Shown: in pieces, positions 7,927 to 17,678 of the stretch
How the letters are laid out: the number at the start of each line of letters is the position of its first letter
How positions within the stretch are numbered: the first letter of the stretch is position 1
NCBI GenBank assembly: GCA_016124315.1
Contig: WGNW01000035.1
Coordinates: forward strand, 1-58,028
DNA from: Alphaproteobacteria bacterium
Lineage (GTDB): Bacteria > Pseudomonadota > Alphaproteobacteria > SMXS01
Direction: 5' to 3'
Length of the DNA: 58,028 nucleotides
Notes under the pieces: model-generated
The model's input: only the letters and a program-made list of their open reading frames with translations
Told to the model about the DNA's origin: nothing
Databases searched by the model: none
Translations under genes and position numbers: made by a program

Positions 7927-8355
7927 GTGTCGCAGACCTGGACCATTTCCGACCTGTCACGGGAATTCGGGGTGACGCCCCGGACCATCCGCTTCTACGA
8001 GGACGAGAACCTGCTGACACCGGCCCGGGAAGGCCAGAACCGCATCTACAGCGCCCGCGACCGGGCGCGGCTCGCCTGGATCCTGCGTGGCCGGCGCGTC
8101 GGCTTCTCCCTCGCCGAGATCACCGAGATGCTCGATCTCTACGACCTGGACGACGGCCGCGAGACCCAGCGCCAGGTGACGCTGGAAAAATGCCGGGACC
8201 GGCTGGCGGCGCTGGAGAACCAGCGCGCCGACCTGGACGCCACCATCGACGAACTGGCCGGCTTCTGCCGGCTGCTGGAGGAGCTGAAGGCGGGCGTTCC
8301 GCTGGAGGAGATCCGGCGCAAGCACCACGCCAAGCTGAGGAGCGTCGCGGAATGA
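7927..8355 (+). CDS. MerR-family regulator of the beta-oxidation operon
   Basis: 142 residues from a GTG start; the N-terminal winged helix is TISDLSREFGVTPRTIRFYE, DENLLTPAREGQNRIYSARD, followed by RRVGFSLAEITEMLDLYD and a long C-terminal coiled coil (about residues 75-120). It has no cysteine pattern for metal sensing, so a small-molecule or acyl-CoA ligand is more likely, as in the LiuR-type regulators of proteobacteria. The stop overlaps the acyl-CoA dehydrogenase start (ATGA), tying the regulator to the operon. GTG chosen because upstream sequence is the promoter and operator region, and similarity starts at residue 4. Confidence 0.85.
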   Translation: MSQTWTISDLSREFGVTPRTIRFYEDENLLTPAREGQNRIYSARDRARLAWILRGRRVGFSLAEITEMLDLYDLDDGRETQRQVTLEKCRDRLAALENQRADLDATIDELAGFCRLLEELKAGVPLEEIRRKHHAKLRSVAE

Positions 8356-10142
8356 CCACCTACACCGCCCCCATCGACGACTACAAGTTCGTCCTCAACG
8401 ACGTCATCGGGCTCGACCGCTACGCCAACCTGCCCGGCTTCGAGGAAGTCACGCCCGACCTTGTGGACGCCATCCTGGAGGAGGCCGGCAAGGTGGCCGC
8501 GGAGGTGCTGCATCCCATCAACCAGAGCGGCGACCTGGAAGGCTGCCATTGGGACGACGGCGTCGTGACCACGCCGAAGGGCTTCAAGGAGGCGTACGAC
8601 CTCTATGCCGAGAGCGGCTGGGGCAGCCTGACGGCGAAGGCCGACTACGGCGGCCAGGGCCTGCCGCAGACGCTCGCCATCATGGTCTCGGAGATGATGA
8701 TCGCCGCCAACTGGGGCTTCACCATGTATCCGGGCCTGACCAAGAGCGCGGTCGAGGCGCTGGACGCCCACGCCTCCGACGCGCTGAAGCAGAAATACCT
8801 GCCCAACATGGTGTCCGGCAAATGGAGCGGCACCATGAACCTGACGGAGCCCCACTGCGGCACCGATCTGGGCCAGATTCGCACCAAGGCCGAGCCCCAG
8901 GGCGACGGCACCTACCGCATCAGCGGCACCAAGATCTTCATCTCGGCGGGCGAGCACGACCTCAGCGAGAACATCGTCCACCTGGTGCTGGCGAAGATTC
9001 CCGGCGGGCCGCCCGGCACCAAGGGCATCAGCCTGTTCCTGGTGCCCAAGTTCCTGGTCGGCGACGACGGCGGCCTGGGCGAGCGCAACGGTGTTTCCTG
9101 CGGCTCCATCGAGCACAAGATGGGCATCCACTCCAACGCCACCTGCGTCATGAACTACGACGGCGCCGTCGGCTGGCTGGTGGGCGAGGAGCACCGCGGC
9201 ATGCCCGCCATGTTCACCATGATGAACGAGGCGCGGCTGTGGGTCGGCATCCAGGGGCTGGGCATCGCCGAGGTCGCCTACCAGAACGCCGCCGTCTACG
9301 CCCGCGAGCGCCTGCAGGGCCGCGCCATCAGCGGCCCGAAGAACGCCGACGGACCGGCCGATCCCATCATCGTCCACCCGGACGTGCGTCGCATGCTGAT
9401 GACCGGGCGCGCCTTCATCGAGGGCGCCCGCGCGCTGGCGGCGCTGACCGGCATGCAGATCGACATGATCCACCGCCATCCGGACGAGACGGTGCGCCGG
9501 GACGCCGACGACTTCGTCGCGCTGATGACCCCGGTGGTGAAGTCCTACTTCACCGACATGGGGGTCGAGATCGCCAGCCTCGCCATGCAGTGCTTCGGCG
9601 GCCACGGCTACATCCAGGACAACGGCATGGAGCAGTTCCTGCGCGACGCCCGCATCGCCCCCATCTACGAGGGCACCAACGGCGTCCAGGCCATGGACCT
9701 GGTGGGCCGCAAGCTGGCCATGAACGGCGGCCGGGCCGTGCAGAAGTTCTTCGCCGAGGTCACCCGGTTCATCGCCGAGAACAAGGGGACCGCCGAACTG
9801 GCCCCCATGATGGAGGCGCTGGAAAAGGGCCTGGGCCGGCTGCAGCAGGCCACGCTGTGGTTGATGCAGAACGCCATGGCCAAGCCCGACAATGCCGGCG
9901 CCGCCTCCTCCGACTATTTGCGGCTGATGGCGCTGGTGGCCATGGGCTGGGCGTGGGCCCAGTGCGCCCGCGCGGCGGTGCAGAAGCTCGCCGCCTCGCC
10001 CGCCAACCCGGCGTTCTACGAGCACAAGCTGATCACCGCCCGCTTCTTCTTCGAGCGCATGCTGCCCGACACCGGCAGCCTGCTGAAGAAGATCGAATCG
10101 GGCGCCGACTCCCTGATGGCCCTCCCCGCCGAGGCCTTCTGA
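8352..10142 (+). CDS. Acyl-CoA dehydrogenase (long, ~596 aa, DmdC-like subfamily)
   Basis: 596-residue FAD enzyme that introduces the alpha,beta double bond into acyl-CoAs. Order: N-terminal domain with [15 protein letters not shown], middle domain with [40 protein letters not shown], then the C-terminal domain with [20 protein letters not shown] and the putative catalytic glutamate in [20 protein letters not shown], plus the extra ~100-residue C-terminal extension seen in the 3-methylmercaptopropionyl-CoA dehydrogenase (DmdC)/FadE5-like group. The chain-length preference cannot be read. Coupled to the MerR gene by ATGA, and 31 bp ahead of the thiolase. Confidence 0.9.
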   Translation: MTTYTAPIDDYKFVLNDVIGLDRYANLPGFEEVTPDLVDAILEEAGKVAAEVLHPINQSGDLEGCHWDDGVVTTPKGFKEAYDLYAESGWGSLTAKADYGGQGLPQTLAIMVSEMMIAANWGFTMYPGLTKSAVEALDAHASDALKQKYLPNMVSGKWSGTMNLTEPHCGTDLGQIRTKAEPQGDGTYRISGTKIFISAGEHDLSENIVHLVLAKIPGGPPGTKGISLFLVPKFLVGDDGGLGERNGVSCGSIEHKMGIHSNATCVMNYDGAVGWLVGEEHRGMPAMFTMMNEARLWVGIQGLGIAEVAYQNAAVYARERLQGRAISGPKNADGPADPIIVHPDVRRMLMTGRAFIEGARALAALTGMQIDMIHRHPDETVRRDADDFVALMTPVVKSYFTDMGVEIASLAMQCFGGHGYIQDNGMEQFLRDARIAPIYEGTNGVQAMDLVGRKLAMNGGRAVQKFFAEVTRFIAENKGTAELAPMMEALEKGLGRLQQATLWLMQNAMAKPDNAGAASSDYLRLMALVAMGWAWAQCARAAVQKLAASPANPAFYEHKLITARFFFERMLPDTGSLLKKIESGADSLMALPAEAF

Positions 10143-10173
10143 GACCCCAATTCGCTGGCAAGAGGACAGACCG

Positions 10174-11382
<1,209 letters not shown>

Positions 11383-11394
11383 GGGAGAGCCGAC

Positions 11395-13557
11395 ATGACG
11401 GAAACCATCAAGTTCGAGGTCGATTCCGACGGCATCGCCTTGCTCACCATCGACCTGCCCGGCCGTTCCATGAACGTGATCACCGAGGCCATGAGCCGCA
11501 ACCTGGCCGAGCTGATCGAGAAGGTGGCCGGCGATCCCGCCATCAAGGGCGCGGTGCTCACCTCGGCCAAGCCGGCCTTCATGGCCGGCGCCGACCTGGG
11601 CATGCTGGGCGCGCAGGCGGGCAGCGCCACGGTGAAGGAGATGTACGAGCACGCCCACGCGCTCAACGGCCAGCTGCGCCGGCTGGAGACCTGCGGCAAG
11701 CCGTTCGCCGCCGCCATCAACGGCCTGGCCATGGGTGGCGGCCTCGAGTTCACCCTGGCCTGCCACTACCGGGTGTGCGCCGACGACCCGAAGATCCAGC
11801 TTGCCCTGCCCGAGGTGAAGGTCGGCCTGCTGCCCGGTGGCGGCGGCACCCAGCGCCTGCCCCGGCTGATGGGCGTGCAGGCCTCGCTGATGTACCTGCT
11901 GAAGGGCGATTCCATGAGCCCGCAGCAGGCGCACAAGTCGGGCGTGGTGCACGAGCTGGCGCCGGCCGGCGAGATCGTCGCCCGCGCCAAGGCGTGGATC
12001 AGGGACAAGGGCGACCCGGTCCAGCCCTGGGACCAGAAGAACTTCAAGGTGCCGGGCGGCCAGGGTGCGTTCAACCCGGGCATCGTCCAGACCTTCACCG
12101 GCGCCACCGCCATGGCGCAGAAGGAGACGCTGGGCAACTACCCGGCGGTGCAGGCGATCCTGTCCTGCGTCTACGAAGGCCACCAGGTTCCCATGGACGC
12201 GGCGCTGCGCATCGAGAGCCGCTACTTCACCCGGTTGATGATGGACCCCAGCTCGAAGGCGATGATCCGCTCGCTGTTCATCAACAAGCAGGCCGCCGAC
12301 AAGCTGGCCCGCCGCCCGAAGGACGTGGCGAAGTTCCAGGTGAAGACCCTCGGCATCCTGGGCGCCGGCATGATGGGCGCGGGCATCGCCTACGTCTCGG
12401 CCCTGGCCGGCATGGAGGTGATCCTGCTGGACACCTCCATCGAGAACGCCAAGAAGGGCAAGGCCTACTCGGAAGGCCTGGTGCAGAAGGGCGTCCAGCG
12501 CGGCAAGACCACCGAGGAGAAGGGCAAGGCGCTGCTGGACCGCATCCGGCCGACCACCTCCTATGACGACCTGAAGGGCTGCGACCTGGTGATCGAGGCG
12601 GTGTTCGAGAGCCGCGACATCAAGGACGACGTGACCCGCAAGACCGAGGCGGCGGCGCCGGAGCTGCCGGTGTTCGCCTCCAACACCTCGACCCTGCCGA
12701 TCTCGGGCCTGGCGAAGAGCTTCTCCCGGCCAAAGGACTTCATCGGCCTGCACTTCTTCTCGCCGGTGGACCGCATGCCGCTGGTCGAGATCATCATGGG
12801 CGCGGAGACGTCGCAGGAGACGCTGGCGCGGGCCATGGACTATGTGGGCCAGATCCGCAAGACGCCCATCGTGGTGAACGACAGCCGCGGCTTCTACACC
12901 TCCCGCTGCTTCGGCACCTACGTGATGGAAGGCCTCGCCATGCTGGCCGACGGCGTCACCCCGGCGCTGATCGAGAACGGCGGCCGGCAGTCGGGCATGC
13001 CTGTGGGCCCGCTCGACGTGGGCGACGCCGTCTCCATCGAGCTGAGCTACAAGGTGCGCGAGCAGACCAAGAAGGACCTGGGCGACGCCTGGAAGCCCCA
13101 GCCCGGCGACAAGATCGTCGACAAGCTGATCGAGTTGGGACGCCTCGGCAAGAAGGCCGGCAAGGGCTATTACGACTATCCGGAAGGCGGCAAGAAGCAC
13201 CTCTGGCCGGGCCTGACCGAGAACTGGCCGCCCGCCGCCGAGCAGCCGTCGGTCGACGAGGTCAAGAAGCGCTTCCTCTACCGGCAGGCCGTCGAAGCCG
13301 CCCGCTGCATGGAGGAACACGTGCTGACCGACCCGGCGGACGGCGACATCGGCGCCATCTTCGGCTGGGGCTTCGCGCCGTTCACCGGCGGCCCGTTCAG
13401 TCTGATGGACGCCGTCGGCCTCGACGCCTTCGTCCGCGAATGCGACCGCCTCGCCCAGCAATACGGCGAGCGCTTCGCCCCGCCCAAGCTGCTGCGCGAC
13501 ATGGCCGCCAGGGGCGAGAGCTTCTATGGCTCGGCGGTGAAGGCGGCGGCAGAATAG
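11395..13557 (+). CDS. fadB: Fatty-acid oxidation multifunctional protein: enoyl-CoA hydratase / 3-hydroxyacyl-CoA dehydrogenase
   Basis: 720-residue FadB/FadJ-type fusion. Residues ~1-190 are the crotonase domain with the oxyanion-hole segment PAFMAGADLGML and catalytic glutamates in GLAMGGGLEFTLACHY and LPEVKVGLLPGGGGTQRLPR. From about residue 315 comes the NAD-binding domain (LGILGAGMMGAGIAYVSAL), with the catalytic His in FIGLHFFSPVDRMPLVEI and NDSRGFYTSRCF, then the two helical 3HCDH domains with FGWGFAPFTGGPFSLMDAVG near the end. Performs hydration and oxidation steps, working with the upstream dehydrogenase and thiolase. Followed by a repeat element rather than directly by another gene. 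Confidence 0.93.
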   Translation: MTETIKFEVDSDGIALLTIDLPGRSMNVITEAMSRNLAELIEKVAGDPAIKGAVLTSAKPAFMAGADLGMLGAQAGSATVKEMYEHAHALNGQLRRLETCGKPFAAAINGLAMGGGLEFTLACHYRVCADDPKIQLALPEVKVGLLPGGGGTQRLPRLMGVQASLMYLLKGDSMSPQQAHKSGVVHELAPAGEIVARAKAWIRDKGDPVQPWDQKNFKVPGGQGAFNPGIVQTFTGATAMAQKETLGNYPAVQAILSCVYEGHQVPMDAALRIESRYFTRLMMDPSSKAMIRSLFINKQAADKLARRPKDVAKFQVKTLGILGAGMMGAGIAYVSALAGMEVILLDTSIENAKKGKAYSEGLVQKGVQRGKTTEEKGKALLDRIRPTTSYDDLKGCDLVIEAVFESRDIKDDVTRKTEAAAPELPVFASNTSTLPISGLAKSFSRPKDFIGLHFFSPVDRMPLVEIIMGAETSQETLARAMDYVGQIRKTPIVVNDSRGFYTSRCFGTYVMEGLAMLADGVTPALIENGGRQSGMPVGPLDVGDAVSIELSYKVREQTKKDLGDAWKPQPGDKIVDKLIELGRLGKKAGKGYYDYPEGGKKHLWPGLTENWPPAAEQPSVDEVKKRFLYRQAVEAARCMEEHVLTDPADGDIGAIFGWGFAPFTGGPFSLMDAVGLDAFVRECDRLAQQYGERFAPPKLLRDMAARGESFYGSAVKAAAE

Positions 13558-13625
13558 CCCTCACCCTCACACGCCCTGCGGGCGCGGGTCCCTTCCCTCT
13601 CTCTGGGGGAGGGTCAGGGTGAGGG
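13558..13625. repeat. Palindromic intergenic repeat (REP/BIME-like)
   Basis: Begins immediately after the fadB stop. Outer arms CCCTCACCCT (13558-13567) and AGGGTGAGGG (13616-13625) are perfectly complementary; inside is a second stem CGCCC-TGC-GGGCG (13572-13584) and a CCCTCTCTCTGGGGGAGGG segment. This composition, CCCTCACCC...GGGTGAGGG, is the kind of short multicopy palindrome scattered between genes in many GC-rich bacteria. It could also act as a transcription terminator or mRNA-stabilising hairpin between fadB and the enoyl-CoA hydratase gene. Copy number cannot be judged from this window; I see no second full copy here. Confidence 0.6.
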
Positions 13626-13661
13626 ACCTTGGGCGCCACGAGACGAAAGAAGGGAAAGTCC

Positions 13662-14513
13662 ATGACCGGCAAAGCCGTCAAGCTTGAGGTCGCCGACCAG
13701 ATCGCCCACGTGATCCTGAACCGGCCCGACGCGTTCAACAGCCTGAACCCGGACTTCTGGGCGGAATTCCCCGCCGTGTTCGAGGAGATCGAGGCGCGGG
13801 ACGACGTGCGCGTCGTCGTCCTGTCGTCCACGGGCAAGCACTTCTGCGCCGGGCTCGACCTCAATTCGTTCAAGAGCATCAACGCGCCCAGCGACCAGGA
13901 CGAGGGCCGCAAGCGCGAGGCGTTCCGGCGCCACCTGCTCGACCTGCACGAGCGGCTGGGCGTAATCGAGCGGTGCCGCTATCCGGTGCTCGCGGCCATC
14001 CAGGGCGCCTGCGTCGGCGGCGGCCTCGACATGACGGTGTGCGCCGATATGCGCTACTGCACCCGGGATGCCTTCTTCGTGGTGCAGGAGGTCAATATCG
14101 GCATGGCGCCCGACCTGGGCACCCTGCAACGGCTGCCGCGGCTCGTCCCGCCGGGCATCGCCCGCGAGTTGGCGTTCACCGGGCGGCGCATGTATGGCGA
14201 GGAGGCGCGCGAGGTGGGCTACGTGAACCGGGTGTTCGAGACCCAGGCGGAGATGCTGGACGCGGTGATGGAGATCGCCCGCGGCATCGCCGCCAAGTCG
14301 CCGCTCGCCGTCCACGGTTGCAAGGAACTGATGAACTACGCCCGCGACCACTCGGTGGCCGACAGCCTGAACTACGTCGCCGTGTGGACAGCCGCCACGC
14401 TGGTGGGCGGCAAGGATCTGCGGGAAGGAGTCGGCGCGTTCCGCGAGAAGCGGGACGTGGTCTACGAGAACCTGGAGCCCATCCAGCCCGGCCGGCGTCC
14501 CCACGACGATTGA
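13662..14513 (+). CDS. Enoyl-CoA hydratase/isomerase family, probable delta(3,5)-delta(2,4)-dienoyl-CoA isomerase
   Basis: 283-residue crotonase-fold protein. The oxyanion motif STGKHFCAGLDLNSF and GACVGGGLDMTVCADMRYCT are general; the specific feature is VVQEVNIGMAPDLGTLQRLP, which parallels the active-site Glu and Asp of mammalian ECH1 dienoyl-CoA isomerase (EVD...ADVGTLQRLP). That enzyme handles odd-position double bonds of unsaturated fatty acids, so it would complement the preceding operon. I start at the ATG at 13662 with Shine-Dalgarno AAGAAGGGA; an upstream start at 13629 would run into the repeat. Hydratase activity proper is the alternative. Confidence 0.85.
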   Translation: MTGKAVKLEVADQIAHVILNRPDAFNSLNPDFWAEFPAVFEEIEARDDVRVVVLSSTGKHFCAGLDLNSFKSINAPSDQDEGRKREAFRRHLLDLHERLGVIERCRYPVLAAIQGACVGGGLDMTVCADMRYCTRDAFFVVQEVNIGMAPDLGTLQRLPRLVPPGIARELAFTGRRMYGEEAREVGYVNRVFETQAEMLDAVMEIARGIAAKSPLAVHGCKELMNYARDHSVADSLNYVAVWTAATLVGGKDLREGVGAFREKRDVVYENLEPIQPGRRPHDD

Positions 14514-14625
14514 GGCGCGCACGGGCCGGTGATTCGCCCGCGCTGCGACGATCGCCGGACCCCGTCGTCGTATTCCGGCAGCGCGCGGCGCATTTTCCTC
14601 CCAGAATCCTTCGGACCGGACGCTG

Positions 14626-14646
14626 GCGCCCCGTTCGGCGCGTTTT
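14626..14646 (+). terminator. Possible terminator of the enoyl-CoA hydratase gene
   Basis: Short stem GCGCC (14626-14630) / GGCGC (14637-14641) with a 6-nt loop, followed by GTTTT. It lies about 110 bp after the stop of the crotonase gene. The stem is short, so confidence is moderate to low. Confidence 0.35.
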
Positions 14647-14723
14647 CGGTTGATCCCGCTCGCACCTTCGGGTGACCATGACGGCGGTCAACACGGCAAT
14701 TCACGGACGAGGGGGGTCACGGA

Positions 14724-14858
14724 ATGCCATTCAAAGCCATTGGCTTCATCCTTCTGGCAGGTTTCCTGCTCGGCTTCTCGGCCGTGCCGGTCGCGCAGAT
14801 GCTCAATCGCGAGCCTGCCGCCGACTACACGGTCTCTGCGAACCTTGCCGCCCGCTGA
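14724..14858 (+). CDS. Possible 44-residue single-span membrane peptide
   Basis: Short ORF with a GA-rich Shine-Dalgarno-like stretch (GAGGGGGG, about 9 nt before the ATG). The peptide starts MPFKAIGFILLAGFLLGFSA, i.e. one lysine and then a long hydrophobic segment to about residue 26, followed by a short polar tail (NREPAADYTVSANLAAR). It could be a small membrane protein or a secreted peptide with a cleavable signal. It occupies an otherwise gene-free region between two transcription units. I do not recognise a family; only coding potential is claimed. Confidence 0.4.
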   Translation: MPFKAIGFILLAGFLLGFSAVPVAQMLNREPAADYTVSANLAAR

Positions 14859-15150
14859 CGGTCGCGCCCCACGGAAGTGCCTGGAAACAGGCTGAGGCGC
14901 GAATCGCGGTCGGACGCCGCCGCAAACGCTGAGGCGGGTCGACGTGGGCGCGCGTGCAGGGCTGCAACGCGCCCCGAGGGCACAAAAGAGCGCACCGCGA
15001 CACCGGGCCGCCCCATCTTCGCCTAATTTTTTGCCGCTTTTCAGGATGACTCCTCTTGCGATGCGACCCAATTCGCGGCATGTTTTAGGCGGGTGGGAGC
15101 CGTGTTCTGAATGTTTCACTCTGACAGAGCCGGATCTTGGTACGTTTGCC
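14859..15150. other. Intergenic stretch without recognisable gene
   Basis: Between the 44-codon ORF and the structured segment upstream of phaZ's end. There is an AT-richer patch around 15020-15125 (TTTTTTGCCGCTTTTCAGGA-like and TGTTTTAGG segments, CTGAATGTTTCACTCTGACA) that could hold a promoter reading rightward into the structured region, but no clear hexamer pair. Nothing else supported. Confidence 0.4.
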
Positions 15151-15338
15151 TGAGGGCGGTTATCGGGATCCTGTCTGGTGCCGAGCGCCGACTGTAGGAG
15201 TAGACGGTTCGTCAGGCTTCCATGGGCAAGAGTTTGGTCAGCCCCTGTACCCGCACCGCTGTTTTGCCGGCCCAAGCACTATTGCGGTGAGGACCCGGAG
15301 AGCTATCGGCCCATAGCCGGGTCCAGTACTGGGGTTGC
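15151..15338 (+). ncRNA. Candidate structured RNA or long untranslated region
   Basis: No credible ORF, but several good stems in series on the plus strand: GACG-GTT-CGTC (15203-15213), CACCGC (15254-15259) with GCGGTG (15284-15289), and GGACCCGG (15291-15298) with CCGGGTCC (15317-15324) enclosing an inner CTAT/ATAG stem. They are followed by the 13-bp terminator-like hairpin at 15339. A run of independent stems ending in a terminator is what a small RNA gene looks like. I considered 6S RNA, SRP RNA and tmRNA and could not match any, so identity is open; strand is a guess. Confidence 0.35.
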
Positions 15339-15374
15339 GGGGCGGCACAGTTTATATTCCGACTGTGCCGCCCC
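15339..15374. terminator. Strong 13-bp inverted repeat, probable bidirectional terminator
   Basis: GGGGCGGCACAGT (15339-15351) and ACTGTGCCGCCCC (15362-15374) are perfectly complementary across a 10-nt AT-rich loop (TTATATTCCG). On the plus strand it is followed by ATTTCATTT. It lies about 90 bp downstream of the phaZ stop (phaZ is read leftward) and after the candidate RNA, so it could end both. A multicopy palindrome is the alternative. Confidence 0.6.
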
Positions 15375-15466
15375 ATTTCATTTCCGGGCCGGCACATCCT
15401 TCCGACGCTGCACTCGCAATGACGAGCCCCGGATGAACCGGCCGCGACGACGCGGGAGTCGGCGGC

Positions 15467-16684
15467 CTACTCGTTGGCGAGGATGGTGTTCTTGACCAAA
15501 GGATAGATCTGGTTCTGCCACCGGCGGCCGCTGAACACGCCGTAATGGCCGACGCCGGCCTGCATGTGGTGGCGTTTGCGATAGGGCCGCAGGCCGGAGC
15601 AGAGCTCCTGGGCGGCCATGGTCTGGCCGACGGCGCAGATGTCGTCGCGTTCGCCCTCGACCGTGAGCAGGGCGGTGCGCCGGATCGCTCCGGGATCGAC
15701 CCGCTGCCCGTGCCACTCGAGCAGTCCCTGGGGCAGCAGGGCGTCCTGGAAGACCAGCTTGACCGTCTCCAGGTAGAACTCGGCGGGAAGGTCGAGGACG
15801 GCGAAATACTCGTCGTAGAACGTGCGGGTCGCCAGCGCCTTCTCGTCCTCGCCGCTGACCATGTGGCCGAACAGATCCACATGCGCCTTGATGTGGCGGT
15901 CCATGTTCATGCTCATGAAGGCGGTGAGCTGGACGAAGCCGGGATAGACGCGCCGGCCCGCGCCCGGAAATCCCATCGGCACCCTGGAGATGAGGTTCTT
16001 CTCGAACCACTCGATGGGCCGGGTGGTCGCCAGTTCGTTGACCTTGGTGGGGCTGATCCTGGTATCGATGGGACCGGCCATCAGGGTCATGCTGTGGGGC
16101 TGGGCGGGGTTGTCGGCCTGCGCCATGACCGCGGCCGCCAACAGCACCTGGACGCAGGGCTGGCAGACCGCCACCACGTGGGCGCCCGGACCCATCTCCT
16201 CGAGGAAGCGGATGATGTGGTCCACATAGTCGTCGAACCCGAAGCGGCCGGCTTCCGGAGGGATGTTGCGGGCGTTGTGCCAGTCGGTGATGTAGACGTC
16301 GTGCTCGGGCAGCATGGTCTCGACCGTGTTGCGCAGCAGCGTCGCGAAGTGGCCGGACAGCGGCGCCACCACCAGCACCCTGGGCTGCGGTGTCTCGACA
16401 TCCTTGCGGAAGCGCAGCAGGGTGCCGAAGGGCGTGCTGAAGACCGCCTCCTCGATCACCGGAACCTCGCGGTTTCCCACCTTCACGGTGCCGATGCCGT
16501 AATCGGGCCGGCCATGGGTCAGCCGCGTCTGCGCCAGCAGGTCGAACGCCGCGCCCAGCGACCGGAAGAACTTGTTTCCCGCCATCCCATGGCCCGGATG
16601 GCTCAGGACTGCGCTGGCCGCCTGCGCCACCGCCCGGAACGGCTCGAGGAGGTCGGAGGCAGCCTGGTACGCGAAATAGATCAT
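15467..16684 (-). CDS. phaZ: Intracellular polyhydroxybutyrate depolymerase
   Basis: 405-residue PhaZ. It begins MIYFAYQAASDLLEPFRAVA; the nucleophile region is HVVAVCQPCVQVLLAAAV, where the lipase-box serine is replaced by cysteine as in Ralstonia-type PhaZa1 depolymerases. Other family marks are LLRNTVETMLPEHDVYITDW, HNARNIPPEAGRFGFDDYVD, and near the end RKRHHMQAGVGHYGVFSGRR with the catalytic His. It degrades amorphous PHB in storage granules. Upstream in-frame extension to 16882 lacks similarity and has no ribosome site, so 16684 is used. Presence implies the organism stores PHB; the synthase and phasin genes are not in the window. Confidence 0.93.
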   Translation of the reverse strand: MIYFAYQAASDLLEPFRAVAQAASAVLSHPGHGMAGNKFFRSLGAAFDLLAQTRLTHGRPDYGIGTVKVGNREVPVIEEAVFSTPFGTLLRFRKDVETPQPRVLVVAPLSGHFATLLRNTVETMLPEHDVYITDWHNARNIPPEAGRFGFDDYVDHIIRFLEEMGPGAHVVAVCQPCVQVLLAAAVMAQADNPAQPHSMTLMAGPIDTRISPTKVNELATTRPIEWFEKNLISRVPMGFPGAGRRVYPGFVQLTAFMSMNMDRHIKAHVDLFGHMVSGEDEKALATRTFYDEYFAVLDLPAEFYLETVKLVFQDALLPQGLLEWHGQRVDPGAIRRTALLTVEGERDDICAVGQTMAAQELCSGLRPYRKRHHMQAGVGHYGVFSGRRWQNQIYPLVKNTILANE

Positions 16685-16959
16685 GGGGCGAGCGCCGATC
16701 CGAAGGACAAGTCGGGGTGCCGGCACCCTGTAGACAGCGCCGCGCAAAGACGAGGCTAGACCATTTTTTGCTGCGCCGCGAGAGACTTCTGCGCCGACGA
16801 AACAGTGCTTTCTTTGCCTGAATCTTGGGCATTTGCGCACAATATTTGGTCGTCGGTGCTGCGCATCTTTTCGCGCTTGCACAACGACCTCGAACTGCTC
16901 AGTATCGCATCAGAACACCATAGCGGATTGGGCGGCCCCGGCCGCCCCGGAGCAGGTTC

Positions 16960-17613
16960 ATGGGCAAGGCGAAACTGACCATCAGCAGCAAGAACTATTC
17001 TTCCTGGTCGTTGCGTGGCTGGCTGATGACCAAGATGGCCGGCCTCCACTTCACCGAGGAAGTGCTGCCCACCGACGATCCGTCGACCCGCGCCGAACTG
17101 CTGCTGATGTCGCCCTCGTTCCAGGTACCGCGTCTCACCCACGAGGACGTTTCCGTGTGGGACACCCTGGCGATCGCCGAATACCTCAACGAGCTGAACC
17201 CCGAGGCCGGACTGTTTCCTAGCGACACGGTCGCGCGCGCCCATTGCCGCTCGGTCTGCGGCGAGATGCATTCGGGCTTCGCCAACCTGCGCTCGGCGCT
17301 GCCCATGAACCTGAAGGCCCGCTATCCCGGCTTCAAGGTATGGGCTGGCGCCCAGGCGGACATCGACCGGATCACCGCGATCTGGCACGAATGTTTCAAC
17401 GCCTATGGCGGCCCCTACCTGTACGGCGACCTGACCGTCGCCGACGCCATGTACGCCCCGGTCTGCACCCGATTCAAGACCTACGACGTGAAGCTGGACA
17501 AGGAATGCATGGCCTACTGCCAGCGCATCCTGGCGTGGCCGCTGATGGTCGATTGGACCGAGGCCGCCAAGGCGGAGCCCGAGGAACTCGAAGAACTCGA
17601 CGTCGAGTTCTAG
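16960..17613 (+). CDS. Glutathione S-transferase family protein
   Basis: 217 residues, cytosolic. N-terminal thioredoxin-like domain: KAKLTISSKNYSSWSLRGWL carries the Ser-rich active-site segment, the cis-proline is in MSPSFQVPRLTHED (about residue 57) and the glutathione-binding acidic pair follows (VWDTLAIAEYLNEL). The all-helical C-terminal domain ends with a glutamate-rich tail (EAAKAEPEELEELDVEF). Related proteins are often labelled maleylacetoacetate isomerase or GST-like; neither substrate is supported. Divergent from phaZ across a 275-bp gap that holds no obvious motif; 65 bp ahead of the phosphodiesterase gene. Confidence 0.87.
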   Translation: MGKAKLTISSKNYSSWSLRGWLMTKMAGLHFTEEVLPTDDPSTRAELLLMSPSFQVPRLTHEDVSVWDTLAIAEYLNELNPEAGLFPSDTVARAHCRSVCGEMHSGFANLRSALPMNLKARYPGFKVWAGAQADIDRITAIWHECFNAYGGPYLYGDLTVADAMYAPVCTRFKTYDVKLDKECMAYCQRILAWPLMVDWTEAAKAEPEELEELDVEF

Positions 17614-17678
17614 ACGCCGTCCACTCAGGCCATTGCCAGCCGGCCGCCGAACGGCTAGCGTCAGCCCGGGGGCTGATC

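Noticed and set aside
15151..15338. 6S RNA as identity of the structured region
   Set aside because: 6S folds into one long rod with a central bubble. Here I see separate stems in series and no complementary ends, so the identification does not hold.
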